Shown in pieces: positions 1-8,581 of a stretch of 64,000 nt of DNA. The notes beneath the pieces were generated by a model, which ran no database searches, was not told the DNA's origin, and was given only the letters and a program-made list of their open reading frames with translations. Origin of the DNA: Kribbella sindirgiensis. Its GTDB lineage: Bacteria > Actinomycetota > Actinomycetes > Propionibacteriales > Kribbellaceae. Within the stretch, counting starts at the first letter, position 1; each line of letters starts with the position of its first letter. The translations under genes were made by a program, and so were the position numbers. The stretch lies in NCBI RefSeq assembly GCF_004331435.1, contig NZ_SJKA01000007.1, positions 372,001-436,000 of the forward strand, in the 5' to 3' direction.

Positions 1-1
1 C

Positions 2-928
2 TGGATGCACCGGTTCGACATCCCGCTCGCGGAGGAGGCGGTTGCGGCGGCCCGGCGGTCCGGTGACTCGGTGACGATCATGAACGCTCTGGACGCGTAC
101 GGGACCGCGGTCGGAGGCGTCGGCCGGTTCCGCGACGCCCGGACGGCGGCCGAGGAGCGGCTCGCGCTCGCCGCAGCACTGCCCGGGCACGACCCGCGGG
201 CGGTCGCGGAGATCGTGGACGCCTTCCACGTCGCTTCGACCACAGCCGTCGCGGCCGGCGATCTCGTCGAGGCGGTCCGGCTGGCGAGGTCGACCGACGA
301 CCCGGCGCAGGGGCACCCGTTCATCACAGCGCCGCGCAGGGTGCGCGCCTTCGCGCTGGCGGGGCTTTTCGACGAGGCGATCGAGGAGGCCGAGGTGATG
401 TGGACCGGCTGGCGCGCCGCGGGCTGCCCGCAGCACGCCTGGATGGCGTCCGGCGCGTCCTGCGCCGCACTGGCCCACGGACTGCTCGGCACCGGCCTCG
501 CCCCGGTCTGGCAGGACCGGGCGCTCGAGATGGCTCGGGTCGAGGCCGCGAAGGACGGCCCGTCGCTCGCCGCGAACGCTGCCTTCGTAGCGGCCCGCCT
601 GGCGCTGCACGACCTCGAGAACGGCACGCTGACCAGCACGGTCGCCCGCACGATCGAGCTGGCGTTCGCGCCGTTCCCGGAGCCTTGGTGGATCCCGTAC
701 GCGCGGGCCGCCGGAGCCGAGCTGGCGGTCGTCGCCGGGGACGCCGACGCGGCCAGGTACCTCGATGAGGCCGCGAGCGAGAACGCCTGGGGCGAGGCGG
801 TACTGCTCCGGGCCCGGGGTCGGCGCCCCCGCGATCGGAAGCTGCTGGAGCAGGCGGCGGACCGGTTCGAGGGGCTCGGCGCCCGGTTCGAGTACGAGCG
901 GACCGTCCGGTTGCTGTCTCTCGGTTGA
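2..928 (+). CDS. TPR-like regulator, C-terminal part (5' truncated by window edge)
   Basis: The frame is already open at the left edge, so about 308 C-terminal residues of a longer protein are visible; the first Met (base 5) is internal. The visible part is Ala/Arg/Glu-rich and helical, built of repeated paired-helix segments as in TPR-type scaffolds. It ends with a pattern around AADRFEGLGARFEYER that is familiar from the C-termini of large LuxR/AfsR-like and cyclase-like regulators. No DNA-binding or ATPase part is visible, so the effector function cannot be given. The gene stops 48 bases before the cysteine desulfurase on the same strand. Confidence 0.6.
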   Translation, partial: WMHRFDIPLAEEAVAAARRSGDSVTIMNALDAYGTAVGGVGRFRDARTAAEERLALAAALPGHDPRAVAEIVDAFHVASTTAVAAGDLVEAVRLARSTDDPAQGHPFITAPRRVRAFALAGLFDEAIEEAEVMWTGWRAAGCPQHAWMASGASCAALAHGLLGTGLAPVWQDRALEMARVEAAKDGPSLAANAAFVAARLALHDLENGTLTSTVARTIELAFAPFPEPWWIPYARAAGAELAVVAGDADAARYLDEAASENAWGEAVLLRARGRRPRDRKLLEQAADRFEGLGARFEYERTVRLLSLG

Positions 929-976
929 GTCCCGAGGAGCGGGAACATCCGTGCCGGACATACCCTTGAAACCGAT

Positions 977-2179
977 ATGACTGCTTCCGACCGCCGCACG
1001 GTGTACCTGGACCACGCGGCGACGACACCGATGCTCCCGGCCGCGATCGAGGCGATGACCTATCACCTCGCCCGGACCGGTAACGCGTCGTCACTGCACG
1101 GCTCCGGCCGGTGCGCACGGCGTACCGTCGAGGAGGCGCGCGAGTCGATCGCGGCGGCGCTCGGGGCGCAGCCGAGCGAGATCGTGTTCACCTCCGGCGG
1201 CACCGAGGCGGACAACCTCGCGCTCAAGGGCCTGTGGTGGTCCCGCCTGGCCGCCGATCCGCGCCGGCGCCGGATCCTGCTGAGCGGTATCGAGCACCAC
1301 GCGGTGCTCGACCCGGCCGTCTGGCTCGGTCGGCACGAGCACGCCGAGATCGAGTGGCTCCCGGTCGACGAGCTGGGTCGCGTCCGTCCCGACGACGTGC
1401 GACGGGCGGTCGAGCGCGACCCGGAGTCCGTGTCGTTCATCACGTTGATGATGGCCAACAACGAGGTCGGCACACTGCAGCCGGTCGCCGACGTCGCGGC
1501 GATCGCGCAGGAGTACGGCGTACCCGTGCACACCGATGCCGTGCAGGCGATCGGGCAGGTGCCGGTGGACTTCGGTGAGCTGGGCGTGGACGCGATGACG
1601 GTGTCCGCGCACAAGCTCGGCGGTCCGTACGGGATCGGGGCGCTCGTCGTCCACAAGGAGACGCAGCTGACGCCGATCCTGCACGGCGGGGGACAGGAGC
1701 GCGACGTACGGTCCGGCACTCTCGACGCGCCGGCGACCGCCGGGTTCGCGGTGGCGGCCGAGCACGCGGTGAAGCACCAGGCCGACGAGGCCAGCCGGCT
1801 GACCGAGTTGCGCGACACCCTGATCAAGGGCATCACCGGCACCGTCGAGGGGGCTCTGCTGTCGGGGGACCCGACGGACCGCTTGCCCGGTAACGCACAC
1901 TTGTCCTTCAGCGACTGCGAGGGCGACTCGCTGTTGCTGCTGCTCGACGCCCGCGGCATCGAGGTCTCGACCGGATCCGCGTGCAACGCCGGGGTCGCCG
2001 AGCCGAGCCACGTGCTGCTGGCGATGGGGTACGACGACCAGCGGGCCCGCGGCTCGCTCCGGTTCACCCTCGGGCACACTTCGACCCAGGCCGACATCGA
2101 CGCCGTCCTGGACACCATCGGGCCGGTGGTGGAGCGCGCGAAGTCCGCCGGCCTGCAGAACGTGGGAAGGAACACCTGA
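977..2179 (+). CDS. iscS: Cysteine desulfurase (IscS/NifS family)
   Basis: A PLP-dependent class V aminotransferase-fold enzyme of 400 residues that takes sulfur from L-cysteine as an enzyme persulfide. The N-terminus has YLDHAATTP, the PLP lysine lies in SAHKLGGPYG (about K213), and the persulfide-forming cysteine is in STGSACNAG (about C336). The stop codon overlaps the mnmA start (TGATG), so the desulfurase is co-translated with the enzyme that uses its sulfur for tRNA thiolation. The same iscS-mnmA pair is conserved in mycobacteria. It could also supply Fe-S assembly; no scaffold gene is adjacent. Confidence 0.93.
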   Translation: MTASDRRTVYLDHAATTPMLPAAIEAMTYHLARTGNASSLHGSGRCARRTVEEARESIAAALGAQPSEIVFTSGGTEADNLALKGLWWSRLAADPRRRRILLSGIEHHAVLDPAVWLGRHEHAEIEWLPVDELGRVRPDDVRRAVERDPESVSFITLMMANNEVGTLQPVADVAAIAQEYGVPVHTDAVQAIGQVPVDFGELGVDAMTVSAHKLGGPYGIGALVVHKETQLTPILHGGGQERDVRSGTLDAPATAGFAVAAEHAVKHQADEASRLTELRDTLIKGITGTVEGALLSGDPTDRLPGNAHLSFSDCEGDSLLLLLDARGIEVSTGSACNAGVAEPSHVLLAMGYDDQRARGSLRFTLGHTSTQADIDAVLDTIGPVVERAKSAGLQNVGRNT

Positions 2180-3270
2180 TGCGGGTACTCGCCGCCATGT
2201 CCGGCGGAGTGGATTCCGCGGTCGCGGCCGCTCGGATGGCCGAGGCCGGGCACGACGTGACCGGCGTGCACCTGGCGCTCAGCCGCAACCCGCAGTCGTA
2301 CCGCAGCGGCGCCCGCGGCTGCTGCACGATCGAGGACTCCCGCGACGCCCGCCGGGCCGCGGACGTGATCGGCATCCCGTTCTACGTCTGGGACCTGGCC
2401 GAGCGGTTCCACGCCGACGTGGTCGAGGACTTCGTCAGCGAGTACGCCGCCGGCCGCACGCCGAACCCGTGCCTGCGCTGCAACGAGAAGGTCAAGTTCA
2501 GCGCCGTCCTGGAACGGGCGCTCGCGCTCGGCTTCGACGCCGTCGCGACCGGCCACTACGCGCGGATCATCGACACCGCGGACGGTGCTCGCGAGTTGCA
2601 TCGGGCGGTGGATCCGGCCAAGGACCAGTCGTACGTGCTCGGCGTACTGACGCAGCAGCAGCTCGCGCACGCGTTCTTCCCGCTCGGCGACACGGTCAAG
2701 ACCGAGGTGCGCGAGGAGGCCGAGCGGCGCGGGCTGTCGGTCGCGGCCAAGCCGGACAGCCACGACATCTGCTTCATCGCCGACGGCGACACCGCGGGCT
2801 TCCTCGGGGCGCAGCTCGGCGAGGCGCCCGGCGACATCATCGATGCACAGGGCAACAAGCTCGGTGAGCACCAGGGCACGCACGGCTTCACCATCGGCCA
2901 GCGCAAGGGCCTGCGGATCGGTACGCCGGCCGCGGACGGCAAGCCCCGCTTCGTACTGGACATCAGCCCGGTCGACCGCACCGTGACCGTCGGATCCCGC
3001 GCGGAACTGGCCGTCTCACAGCTGACCGCGTCGAAGCCCCGCTGGTGCGGCCCGGCGCCCACTGATCGAATGACGGTGAAGGCGCAGCTACGAGCCCACG
3101 GTGACGAAGTGTCCGTCACCGCTTGGCTGGACGGTGAACAGGTCCAGGTCACCTTCGACGAGCCGACCTCGGCCGTCGCGCCCGGACAGGCAGTCGTCCT
3201 GTACGACGGCACGCGGGTGATCGGCTCCGCGACGATCGACACGGTCGAGCGAGTCACTGCTGCCGTATGA
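2179..3270 (+). CDS. mnmA: tRNA-specific 2-thiouridylase MnmA
   Basis: 363 residues. An N-type ATP pyrophosphatase that thiolates U34 of tRNA-Lys, -Glu and -Gln using sulfur relayed from the cysteine desulfurase. The P-loop SGGVDS is at residues 8-13, the catalytic cysteine is in PNPCLRCN (C98) and the second cysteine in HDICFI (C198), the normal family arrangement. The start at 2179 is chosen because MRVLAAMSGGVDS is the usual N-terminus and it overlaps the preceding stop by one base; the frame is open further upstream only as a shadow. The 3' end overlaps the MetE-like gene by four bases. Confidence 0.95.
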   Translation: MRVLAAMSGGVDSAVAAARMAEAGHDVTGVHLALSRNPQSYRSGARGCCTIEDSRDARRAADVIGIPFYVWDLAERFHADVVEDFVSEYAAGRTPNPCLRCNEKVKFSAVLERALALGFDAVATGHYARIIDTADGARELHRAVDPAKDQSYVLGVLTQQQLAHAFFPLGDTVKTEVREEAERRGLSVAAKPDSHDICFIADGDTAGFLGAQLGEAPGDIIDAQGNKLGEHQGTHGFTIGQRKGLRIGTPAADGKPRFVLDISPVDRTVTVGSRAELAVSQLTASKPRWCGPAPTDRMTVKAQLRAHGDEVSVTAWLDGEQVQVTFDEPTSAVAPGQAVVLYDGTRVIGSATIDTVERVTAAV

Positions 3271-4244
3271 CGACAACCGGCCTGGGCTCGCTCCCCGGCG
3301 ATGACATCCGCGAGTGGATGCGCGCCGTACTCGAGCTGGTCGACCTCCCGTTCCTGCCTGAGCTCCCAGCACGTCCGTACGGGGACATGCTCAGCCGGAG
3401 CGTCGCCGTACTGACAGAGCTGGCTGCGGACCTGCAGCCGGCCGGGTGGCGGCTGACCGGTGGTGGGGACTCGCGAGCGAGTCTGGACCAGCGGCGGGCC
3501 CGTGCGCTGCTGCATGAGGACCTGGACGTGCTGGAGGAGTACGCCGACGGATACCAGGGGCCGCTGAAGGTACAGGTCGCCGGGCCGTGGACGCTGGCCG
3601 CAGCGGTCGAGCGGCCACGCGGGGACAAGGTGCTGGCGGACCACGGTGCGCGGCGGGATCTGGCACAGGCGCTGGCGGACGGTGTGCAGCAGCACGTGGC
3701 CGACGTACGGAAGCGGGTTCCGGGAGCCGAGGTCGTGCTGCAGGTGGATGAGCCCGGGTTGCCCGCGGTACTCGCGGGAGCTGTGCCGACTGCCTCCGGC
3801 TGGAGCAAGCACCGGTCTGTCGACGGGCCTGGTGCTGTCGAGCTCCTGAGCCTCTTCACCACAGGTGCACCGACTGTCGTCCACTGCTGCGCGGCACGTC
3901 CTCCGATCGAGGTCTTTACCAAGTCGGGAGCCACTGGGGTCGCCGTCGACACGGCTCTACTGAACACCGCGGCCTGGGACCAGATCGCCATCGCGGCCGA
4001 GGCGGGCACCACGATCTACGCCGGCGTCGTACCCACCACCGGCGCGCTGCCGTCCGCCCAGCAGGCGGCAGACCCGCTCGTACGGCGTTGGCGCGAGCTC
4101 GGGCTCGACCCGGAACTGCTGAAGAAGGTCGTCATCACGCCCGCGTGCGGACTGGCTGCCGCTCCGTCACCGGCCGATGCCAGAGCGCGGCTCAAACTCC
4201 TGCGCGACATCGCCGACGTGGTCGGCGAAGCATCCGACGAGTAA
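3267..4244 (+). CDS. MetE-like (cobalamin-independent methionine synthase) barrel protein
   Basis: 325 residues, matching only the C-terminal catalytic barrel of MetE (full MetE is about 750 residues). Zinc-ligand-type residues are present: H206 and C208 in VVHCCA and C294 in TPACGL, plus the VDEPGL motif (D161-E162) that binds substrate in MetE. It lies between mnmA and ligA, as does its mycobacterial counterpart. Archaeal core-MetE proteins are also barrel-only, so methyl transfer is possible, but the N-terminal folate-binding half is missing and the methyl donor and acceptor cannot be assigned. The start overlaps the mnmA stop by four bases. Confidence 0.8.
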   Translation: MTTTGLGSLPGDDIREWMRAVLELVDLPFLPELPARPYGDMLSRSVAVLTELAADLQPAGWRLTGGGDSRASLDQRRARALLHEDLDVLEEYADGYQGPLKVQVAGPWTLAAAVERPRGDKVLADHGARRDLAQALADGVQQHVADVRKRVPGAEVVLQVDEPGLPAVLAGAVPTASGWSKHRSVDGPGAVELLSLFTTGAPTVVHCCAARPPIEVFTKSGATGVAVDTALLNTAAWDQIAIAAEAGTTIYAGVVPTTGALPSAQQAADPLVRRWRELGLDPELLKKVVITPACGLAAAPSPADARARLKLLRDIADVVGEASDE

Positions 4245-4280
4245 CCGAAAACTGTCCGTATCGCCCTGTAAGTTCTGCTT

Positions 4281-6383
4281 ATGAGCGAGAACGTCGGTGC
4301 TCCCGCCGAGGTGCGGACGCGGCACGCGGAGCTGAGTCAGGAGATCGAGGACCACCGCGCGCGGTACTACTTGGCCAGCCCAATCGTCTCGGACGCGGAT
4401 TTCGACGCGCTGATGCACGAGCTGCAGGGCCTCGAGGAGCAGTACCCGGAGCTCCGGACGCCGGACTCGCCCACCCAGAAGGTCGGCGCGCCGATCTCCA
4501 CGCTGTTCACACCGGTCGACCACCCGCAGCGGATGGAGAGCCTCGGCAACGCGTTCTCCGCCGAGCAGATGGAGGCCTGGGCGAAGCGGCTGGAGCGCGA
4601 GGTCACGGTCCAGCAGATCCACGACAGCGGATTCCTCTGTGAGCTCAAGGTGGACGGCCTCGCCCTCGACCTGGTCTACGAGAACGGCAAGCTGGTCACC
4701 GGCGCGACCCGCGGCGACGGCCGCACCGGTGAGGACGTCACGCCGAACGTGCGGACGATCAAGAGCATCCCGGAGCGGTTACGTGGCGACGACCTCCCGA
4801 CGTTCCTGGAGGTCCGCGGCGAGGTCTACTTCCGGGTCGAGGACTTCGAGGAGCTGAACGCGCAGCTCGTCGAGGCCGGCAAGGACGTGTTCTCCAACCC
4901 GCGCAACAGTGCGGCCGGATCGCTGCGGCAGAAGGACCCGCGGGTCTCGGCCGGCCGGCCGCTGCGGTTCGTCGTGCACGGGCTCGGCAAGGTCGAGGGC
5001 TACCACGTCGGGCGGCTCTCGGAGGCGTACGACCAGCTGAAGGCCTGGGGCCTGCCGGTCAGCGACCGTGCCCGCCGGGTCGGCACGCTCGACGAGGTCA
5101 ACGAGTTCATCGCGTACTACGGCGAGAACCGGCACTCGGTGGACCACGAGATCGACGGCGTCGTGGTGAAGGTCGACGAGGTCGATCTGCAGCGCGCGCT
5201 CGGGTCGACCTCGAGCGCCCCGCGCTGGGCGATCGCGTACAAGTACCCGCCGGAAGAGGTCAACACCAAGCTGATCGAGATCGAGGTGAACGTCGGCCGC
5301 ACCGGTCGCGTCACCCCGTTCGCGCACATGGAGCCGGTCCGGGTGGCCGGTTCCACGGTGGAGTACGCGACTCTCCACAACGCCAAGGAGGTAGCCCGCA
5401 AGGACGTCCGCCCGGGCGACACCGTCGTACTGCGGAAGGCGGGCGACGTGATCCCGGAGGTCCTCGGACCGGTGGTGGACCTGCGTCCGAAGGGCCTGCC
5501 GGCGTGGGAGATGCCGACCCGGTGCCCGTGGTGCGACACGGTGCTGGCGCCGGCCAAGGAGTCCGACGTCGACATCCGCTGCCCGAACTCGCAGTACTGC
5601 CAGGGCCAGCTGCGGGAGCGGTTGTTCTACCTGGCCGGGCGGTCCGCGTTCGACATCGAGGGGCTCGGGTTCAAGGCGGCCGACGCGCTCATCCGCGGCG
5701 GGCTGATCGCCGACGAGGGCGACCTGTTCGCGCTCACCGAGGAGAAGCTGGCCGAGAGCGAGTTCTTCACCACGAAGGCCGGCGCGCTGTCGGCGAACGC
5801 CCGCAAGCTGCTGGCGAACCTCGAAGAGGCGAAGGCGAAGCCGCTGTCCCGGGTGCTGGTCGCGCTGTCGATCCGACACGTCGGGCCGACCGCGGCGGTG
5901 GCGCTGACCGAGGTGTTCCGGAGCATCGAGGACGTCCGGGCGGCCAGTGAGGAGCAACTGGCCGAGACCGAGGGCGTCGGGCCGACCATCGCGCAGGCGA
6001 TGATCGAGTGGTTCCAGGTGCCGTGGCACCAGGCGATCGTGGACAAGTGGCAGGCGTCCGGCGTGGTCATGCGCGAGGAGCGCTCCGGCCCGGAGCTGCC
6101 GCAGACGCTGACCGGGCTGTCGGTCGTGGTGACCGGGACCGTCGAGGGGTTCAGCCGGGACGAGGCGACCGAGGCGATCGTCGGGCGCGGCGGGAAGGTC
6201 GCGAGCTCGGTGTCGAAGAAGACGTCGTTCGTGGTGGTCGGCGATTCGCCGGGATCGAAGTACGACAAGGCCGTCCAGCTCGGCGTACGGATTCTGGATG
6301 CCGCCGGGTTCCAGGTGCTGCTCGACGACGGCGCGGAGGCGGCCGCCGCGATGGCGACCACGCCGGCGGCCGACGAATCGTAA
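4281..6383 (+). CDS. ligA: NAD-dependent DNA ligase LigA
   Basis: 700 residues, normal full length. It seals nicks in replication and repair using NAD+. In order: an Ia/adenylation domain with the adenylated lysine in CELKVDGLALD (about K123), an OB fold, a four-cysteine zinc finger (CPWC ... CPNSQYC at about 415-435), helix-hairpin-helix repeats (RHVGPTAA and EGVGPTIA) and a C-terminal BRCT domain (about 600-690) with an acidic/Ala-rich tail. The ATG at 4281 follows a 36-base gap after the MetE-like gene, so it is probably in the same operon. Confidence 0.97.
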   Translation: MSENVGAPAEVRTRHAELSQEIEDHRARYYLASPIVSDADFDALMHELQGLEEQYPELRTPDSPTQKVGAPISTLFTPVDHPQRMESLGNAFSAEQMEAWAKRLEREVTVQQIHDSGFLCELKVDGLALDLVYENGKLVTGATRGDGRTGEDVTPNVRTIKSIPERLRGDDLPTFLEVRGEVYFRVEDFEELNAQLVEAGKDVFSNPRNSAAGSLRQKDPRVSAGRPLRFVVHGLGKVEGYHVGRLSEAYDQLKAWGLPVSDRARRVGTLDEVNEFIAYYGENRHSVDHEIDGVVVKVDEVDLQRALGSTSSAPRWAIAYKYPPEEVNTKLIEIEVNVGRTGRVTPFAHMEPVRVAGSTVEYATLHNAKEVARKDVRPGDTVVLRKAGDVIPEVLGPVVDLRPKGLPAWEMPTRCPWCDTVLAPAKESDVDIRCPNSQYCQGQLRERLFYLAGRSAFDIEGLGFKAADALIRGGLIADEGDLFALTEEKLAESEFFTTKAGALSANARKLLANLEEAKAKPLSRVLVALSIRHVGPTAAVALTEVFRSIEDVRAASEEQLAETEGVGPTIAQAMIEWFQVPWHQAIVDKWQASGVVMREERSGPELPQTLTGLSVVVTGTVEGFSRDEATEAIVGRGGKVASSVSKKTSFVVVGDSPGSKYDKAVQLGVRILDAAGFQVLLDDGAEAAAAMATTPAADES

Positions 6384-6481
6384 CGATTTCGGCAGTCCGC
6401 GAACCGGAGGGATCCGTCCGGAGCACTGAGCCGTCCGACTGTTAACTTTGCACGTCGACACCTGGGTCAGAAGGAGCACAT

Positions 6482-7918
6482 ATGACGACGCCGCCGCAGG
6501 GACCATGGGGTCCTGGGCAGCCGGGGGGCCAGCCAGGCGGGCAGCACGGGGGACAAGGCGGCCAGCCGCCACAGCAGGGTGGTTGGGGCCAGCAGCCCCC
6601 GGGCCAAGGCCAGGGCGGCTGGGGTCAGCAGCCCCAGCAGGGCCAGCCTCCGCACGGTCAGCCGCCGCAGCAGGGTGGCTGGGGCCAGCAGCCGGGACAG
6701 CCTGGCCAGCCCGGGCAGCCGCAGCAGGGTCAGCCGTCGGCGGGTGGCTGGGGTCAGCCGCCGCAGCAGGGTGGCGCGTACCAGCAGCAGTCGTGGGGTC
6801 AGCGCCAGCAGCAGCAAGGCGGCTGGCACCAGCAGCAGGGCGGTCCGGGCCAGCAGTGGCAGCCGGGCGGTCCGGGTTCCAAGGGCCCGGGTGGCATCAG
6901 CAAGGAGAAGCTGCCGCTGGTGATCGGCGGCGGTGTGGTCGGTCTCGTGGTGATCGGCCTGCTGGTGTTCCTCGGCATCCGCGCGTTCGGCGGCGAAGAC
7001 ACGCCGACCTCGAATCCGACGACCACCGAGCAGCCGACCGGTGAGCCGACCGGCAAGCCGACGACGTCCACCTCCGGCGGCCCCGGGCAGAACGGTGAGC
7101 TCGGCAACGCGACCGGCCAGGCCAAGACGGCGACCGAGAAGTTGCAGGGCCTCGGCTTCGGCTGCAGCGACCTGTTCAACACCAGTCAGGGCGCGCACCG
7201 CGGCTGCTTCAAGGAGGACGGCCGGAAGGGCGCCGAGGCGATCTTCCAGTTCGGGTCCGACGGCAACATCATCGCGGTCCGGCTGCAGGCGCAGGACGAC
7301 GACAACTTCAACAACGCCCAGGTCGCCTTCGACCAGGTGCTGCAGGCGCTCGGCAACGACACCTTCGGCGCGGACCAGGTGAAGAAGGTCCAGGACGCGG
7401 TGAAGACCGGTCAGCGTTCCGACGAGGTCGGCACCACCTGGGGCGAGCTCCAGCTCAGCAACCAGGGCCAGAGCGTGCGGCTGACCGGGCACAAGTCCGG
7501 CGAGGACTCGCTGGATCTGCCGGACCAGTCGTTCGACACCACCCAGGCGCAGCTGGTGACGGCGCTGAAGGCCAAGGGCTACGTCTGCACGACCTCCTGC
7601 AAGAAGGACGTCGGCAAGTACGGGTACCAGCGGGTCTTCTTCTTCGCCAGCAGCGGCAAGGGCATCCAGGACGTCGAGATCAGCGCCTCCGGTGAGGCCG
7701 AGGACGCCAAGAAGGCGCTGCCGGCCGCGCTAGGCGACGCGTTCGGCGCTCTCAAGGGCGGCAACGTGGCGGCCGTGAAGGCGTACGTCGAAGCGCACAA
7801 CGACGGGAAGCCGTACTCTGCTTATGTAGGCGGCTGGAAGGTCGAGATCAGCGGGAACAGCTCGGCGAGCTACACCTCGCAGCAGGTCTCGATCGAGGAC
7901 GAGTCGTTCTACGCCTGA
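6482..7918 (+). CDS. Membrane-anchored protein with Gln/Gly/Pro-rich cytosolic tail
   Basis: 478 residues, unrecognised. Residues 1-140 are low-complexity, built on irregular PPQQGGWGQQ-type repeats with regularly placed tryptophans. One membrane segment (about 145-168) follows, then a Thr/Pro/Ser-rich linker and an extracellular domain of about 280 residues containing two similar halves (ATEKLQGLGFGCSD... and TALKAKGYVCTTSC...), each starting with a helix and a cysteine pair. The layout resembles actinobacterial cell-envelope proteins whose proline-rich tails bind partners. A clear ribosome site (AGAAGGAG) precedes the ATG. It is followed by another small membrane protein. Confidence 0.75.
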   Translation: MTTPPQGPWGPGQPGGQPGGQHGGQGGQPPQQGGWGQQPPGQGQGGWGQQPQQGQPPHGQPPQQGGWGQQPGQPGQPGQPQQGQPSAGGWGQPPQQGGAYQQQSWGQRQQQQGGWHQQQGGPGQQWQPGGPGSKGPGGISKEKLPLVIGGGVVGLVVIGLLVFLGIRAFGGEDTPTSNPTTTEQPTGEPTGKPTTSTSGGPGQNGELGNATGQAKTATEKLQGLGFGCSDLFNTSQGAHRGCFKEDGRKGAEAIFQFGSDGNIIAVRLQAQDDDNFNNAQVAFDQVLQALGNDTFGADQVKKVQDAVKTGQRSDEVGTTWGELQLSNQGQSVRLTGHKSGEDSLDLPDQSFDTTQAQLVTALKAKGYVCTTSCKKDVGKYGYQRVFFFASSGKGIQDVEISASGEAEDAKKALPAALGDAFGALKGGNVAAVKAYVEAHNDGKPYSAYVGGWKVEISGNSSASYTSQQVSIEDESFYA

Positions 7919-7957
7919 TCAGCGGTACGCAAGCACGGAAGCAGTACGGAGGACGGC

Positions 7958-8182
7958 GTGAAGTTCCCCCGGGAGAAGCGGGAGTCTCGGACGATGGCCC
8001 AGCCACCGCCCGAGGCCGTCCAGCGGGTCGACGGCGGTGGGGCCTGGGGTCCCACCCAGTTCGACCTCCCGGACAAGAACGGCAGCAACAGCCAGGCGAT
8101 CCTGATCGTCAGCCTGATCGGCGTCGTCGTCCTGCTGATCATCGCGGGCCTCTGGGCCCTCGCGTACTTCCAGTTCACCTGA
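7958..8182 (+). CDS. Small single-pass membrane protein
   Basis: 74 residues from a GTG preceded at good spacing by GGAGG. The N-terminal half is soluble and Pro/Gly-rich; one hydrophobic helix (about 48-70, AILIVSLIGVVVLLIIAG) ends the protein. No family is recognised. It lies 39 bases after the larger membrane protein and is closed by a strong hairpin terminator, so the two form a small unit. An internal ATG at 7994 is an alternative start. Confidence 0.6.
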   Translation: MKFPREKRESRTMAQPPPEAVQRVDGGGAWGPTQFDLPDKNGSNSQAILIVSLIGVVVLLIIAGLWALAYFQFT

Positions 8183-8203
8183 GCAACACTGGGCCTGAGC
8201 TAC

Positions 8204-8241
8204 AGCAACCCCCGCTCGCACCGATGCGAGCGGGGGTTGCT
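8204..8241 (+). terminator. Strong hairpin terminator
   Basis: A perfect 17-bp stem (AGCAACCCCCGCTCGCA) with a CCGA loop, 22 bases after the stop of the small membrane protein. No U-tract follows, as is common for actinobacterial terminators. Confidence 0.75.
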
Positions 8242-8339
8242 CGCGCTCTCCCGCCCACCCACACGGGTGGCGACGTCCCCATCCGGCGCCACAAGACCCG
8301 CCGTTGTCCAGCTCCTGTGACTGACGGGTGCGTGGTTGA

Positions 8340-8363
8340 GGTCCCCAAACCGGTTTGGGGACC
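8340..8363. repeat. Perfect 24-bp palindrome
   Basis: Half-site GGTCCCCAAACC followed directly by its exact reverse complement. A degenerate relative lies 72 bases downstream (8413-8434). The rest of the 400-base gap (8183-8581) holds the terminator and no credible gene. Either a dispersed genomic palindrome or a dimeric protein site. Confidence 0.7.
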
Positions 8364-8412
8364 ATTTCGTCCAGGACCGGGGAGCCCAGCACCCCGGAAC
8401 GGGCAGGCAATC

Positions 8413-8434
8413 CTCCCCAGACTGGTTTGGGGAG
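8413..8434. repeat. Imperfect copy of the 8340 palindrome
   Basis: 22 bp, CTCCCCAGACT then GGTTTGGGGAG; self-complementary except for one G-T pair and the two central bases. It shares the CCCCARAC / GGTTTGGGG core with the perfect copy at 8340, and the two centres are about 72 bp (seven helical turns) apart. Confidence 0.55.
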
Positions 8435-8581
8435 CCTCGCCGAGCCCGCGGTGGCTCACGCACCGAAACACGCGAGAGTCACCGCGGGACCCACGACTCG
8501 AACGGTTGTCCCCGGCTGTAACGGGTCCGTGGGGATCGTCGCGCGGCAGCTGACCTCGCTTGGGTGCTGTTCGCGTTCGGG

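Noticed and set aside
1063..2883. Long minus-strand frame opposite the desulfurase and mnmA
   Set aside because: A GC-rich third-position shadow. The plus-strand genes have complete family motifs; this frame has none. The same applies to the other long antisense frames, including those opposite serA, gltX and nrdA.
8224..8553. Small frames across the gap after the terminator
   Set aside because: They arise from the palindromes read in several frames; no ribosome site and no family match.
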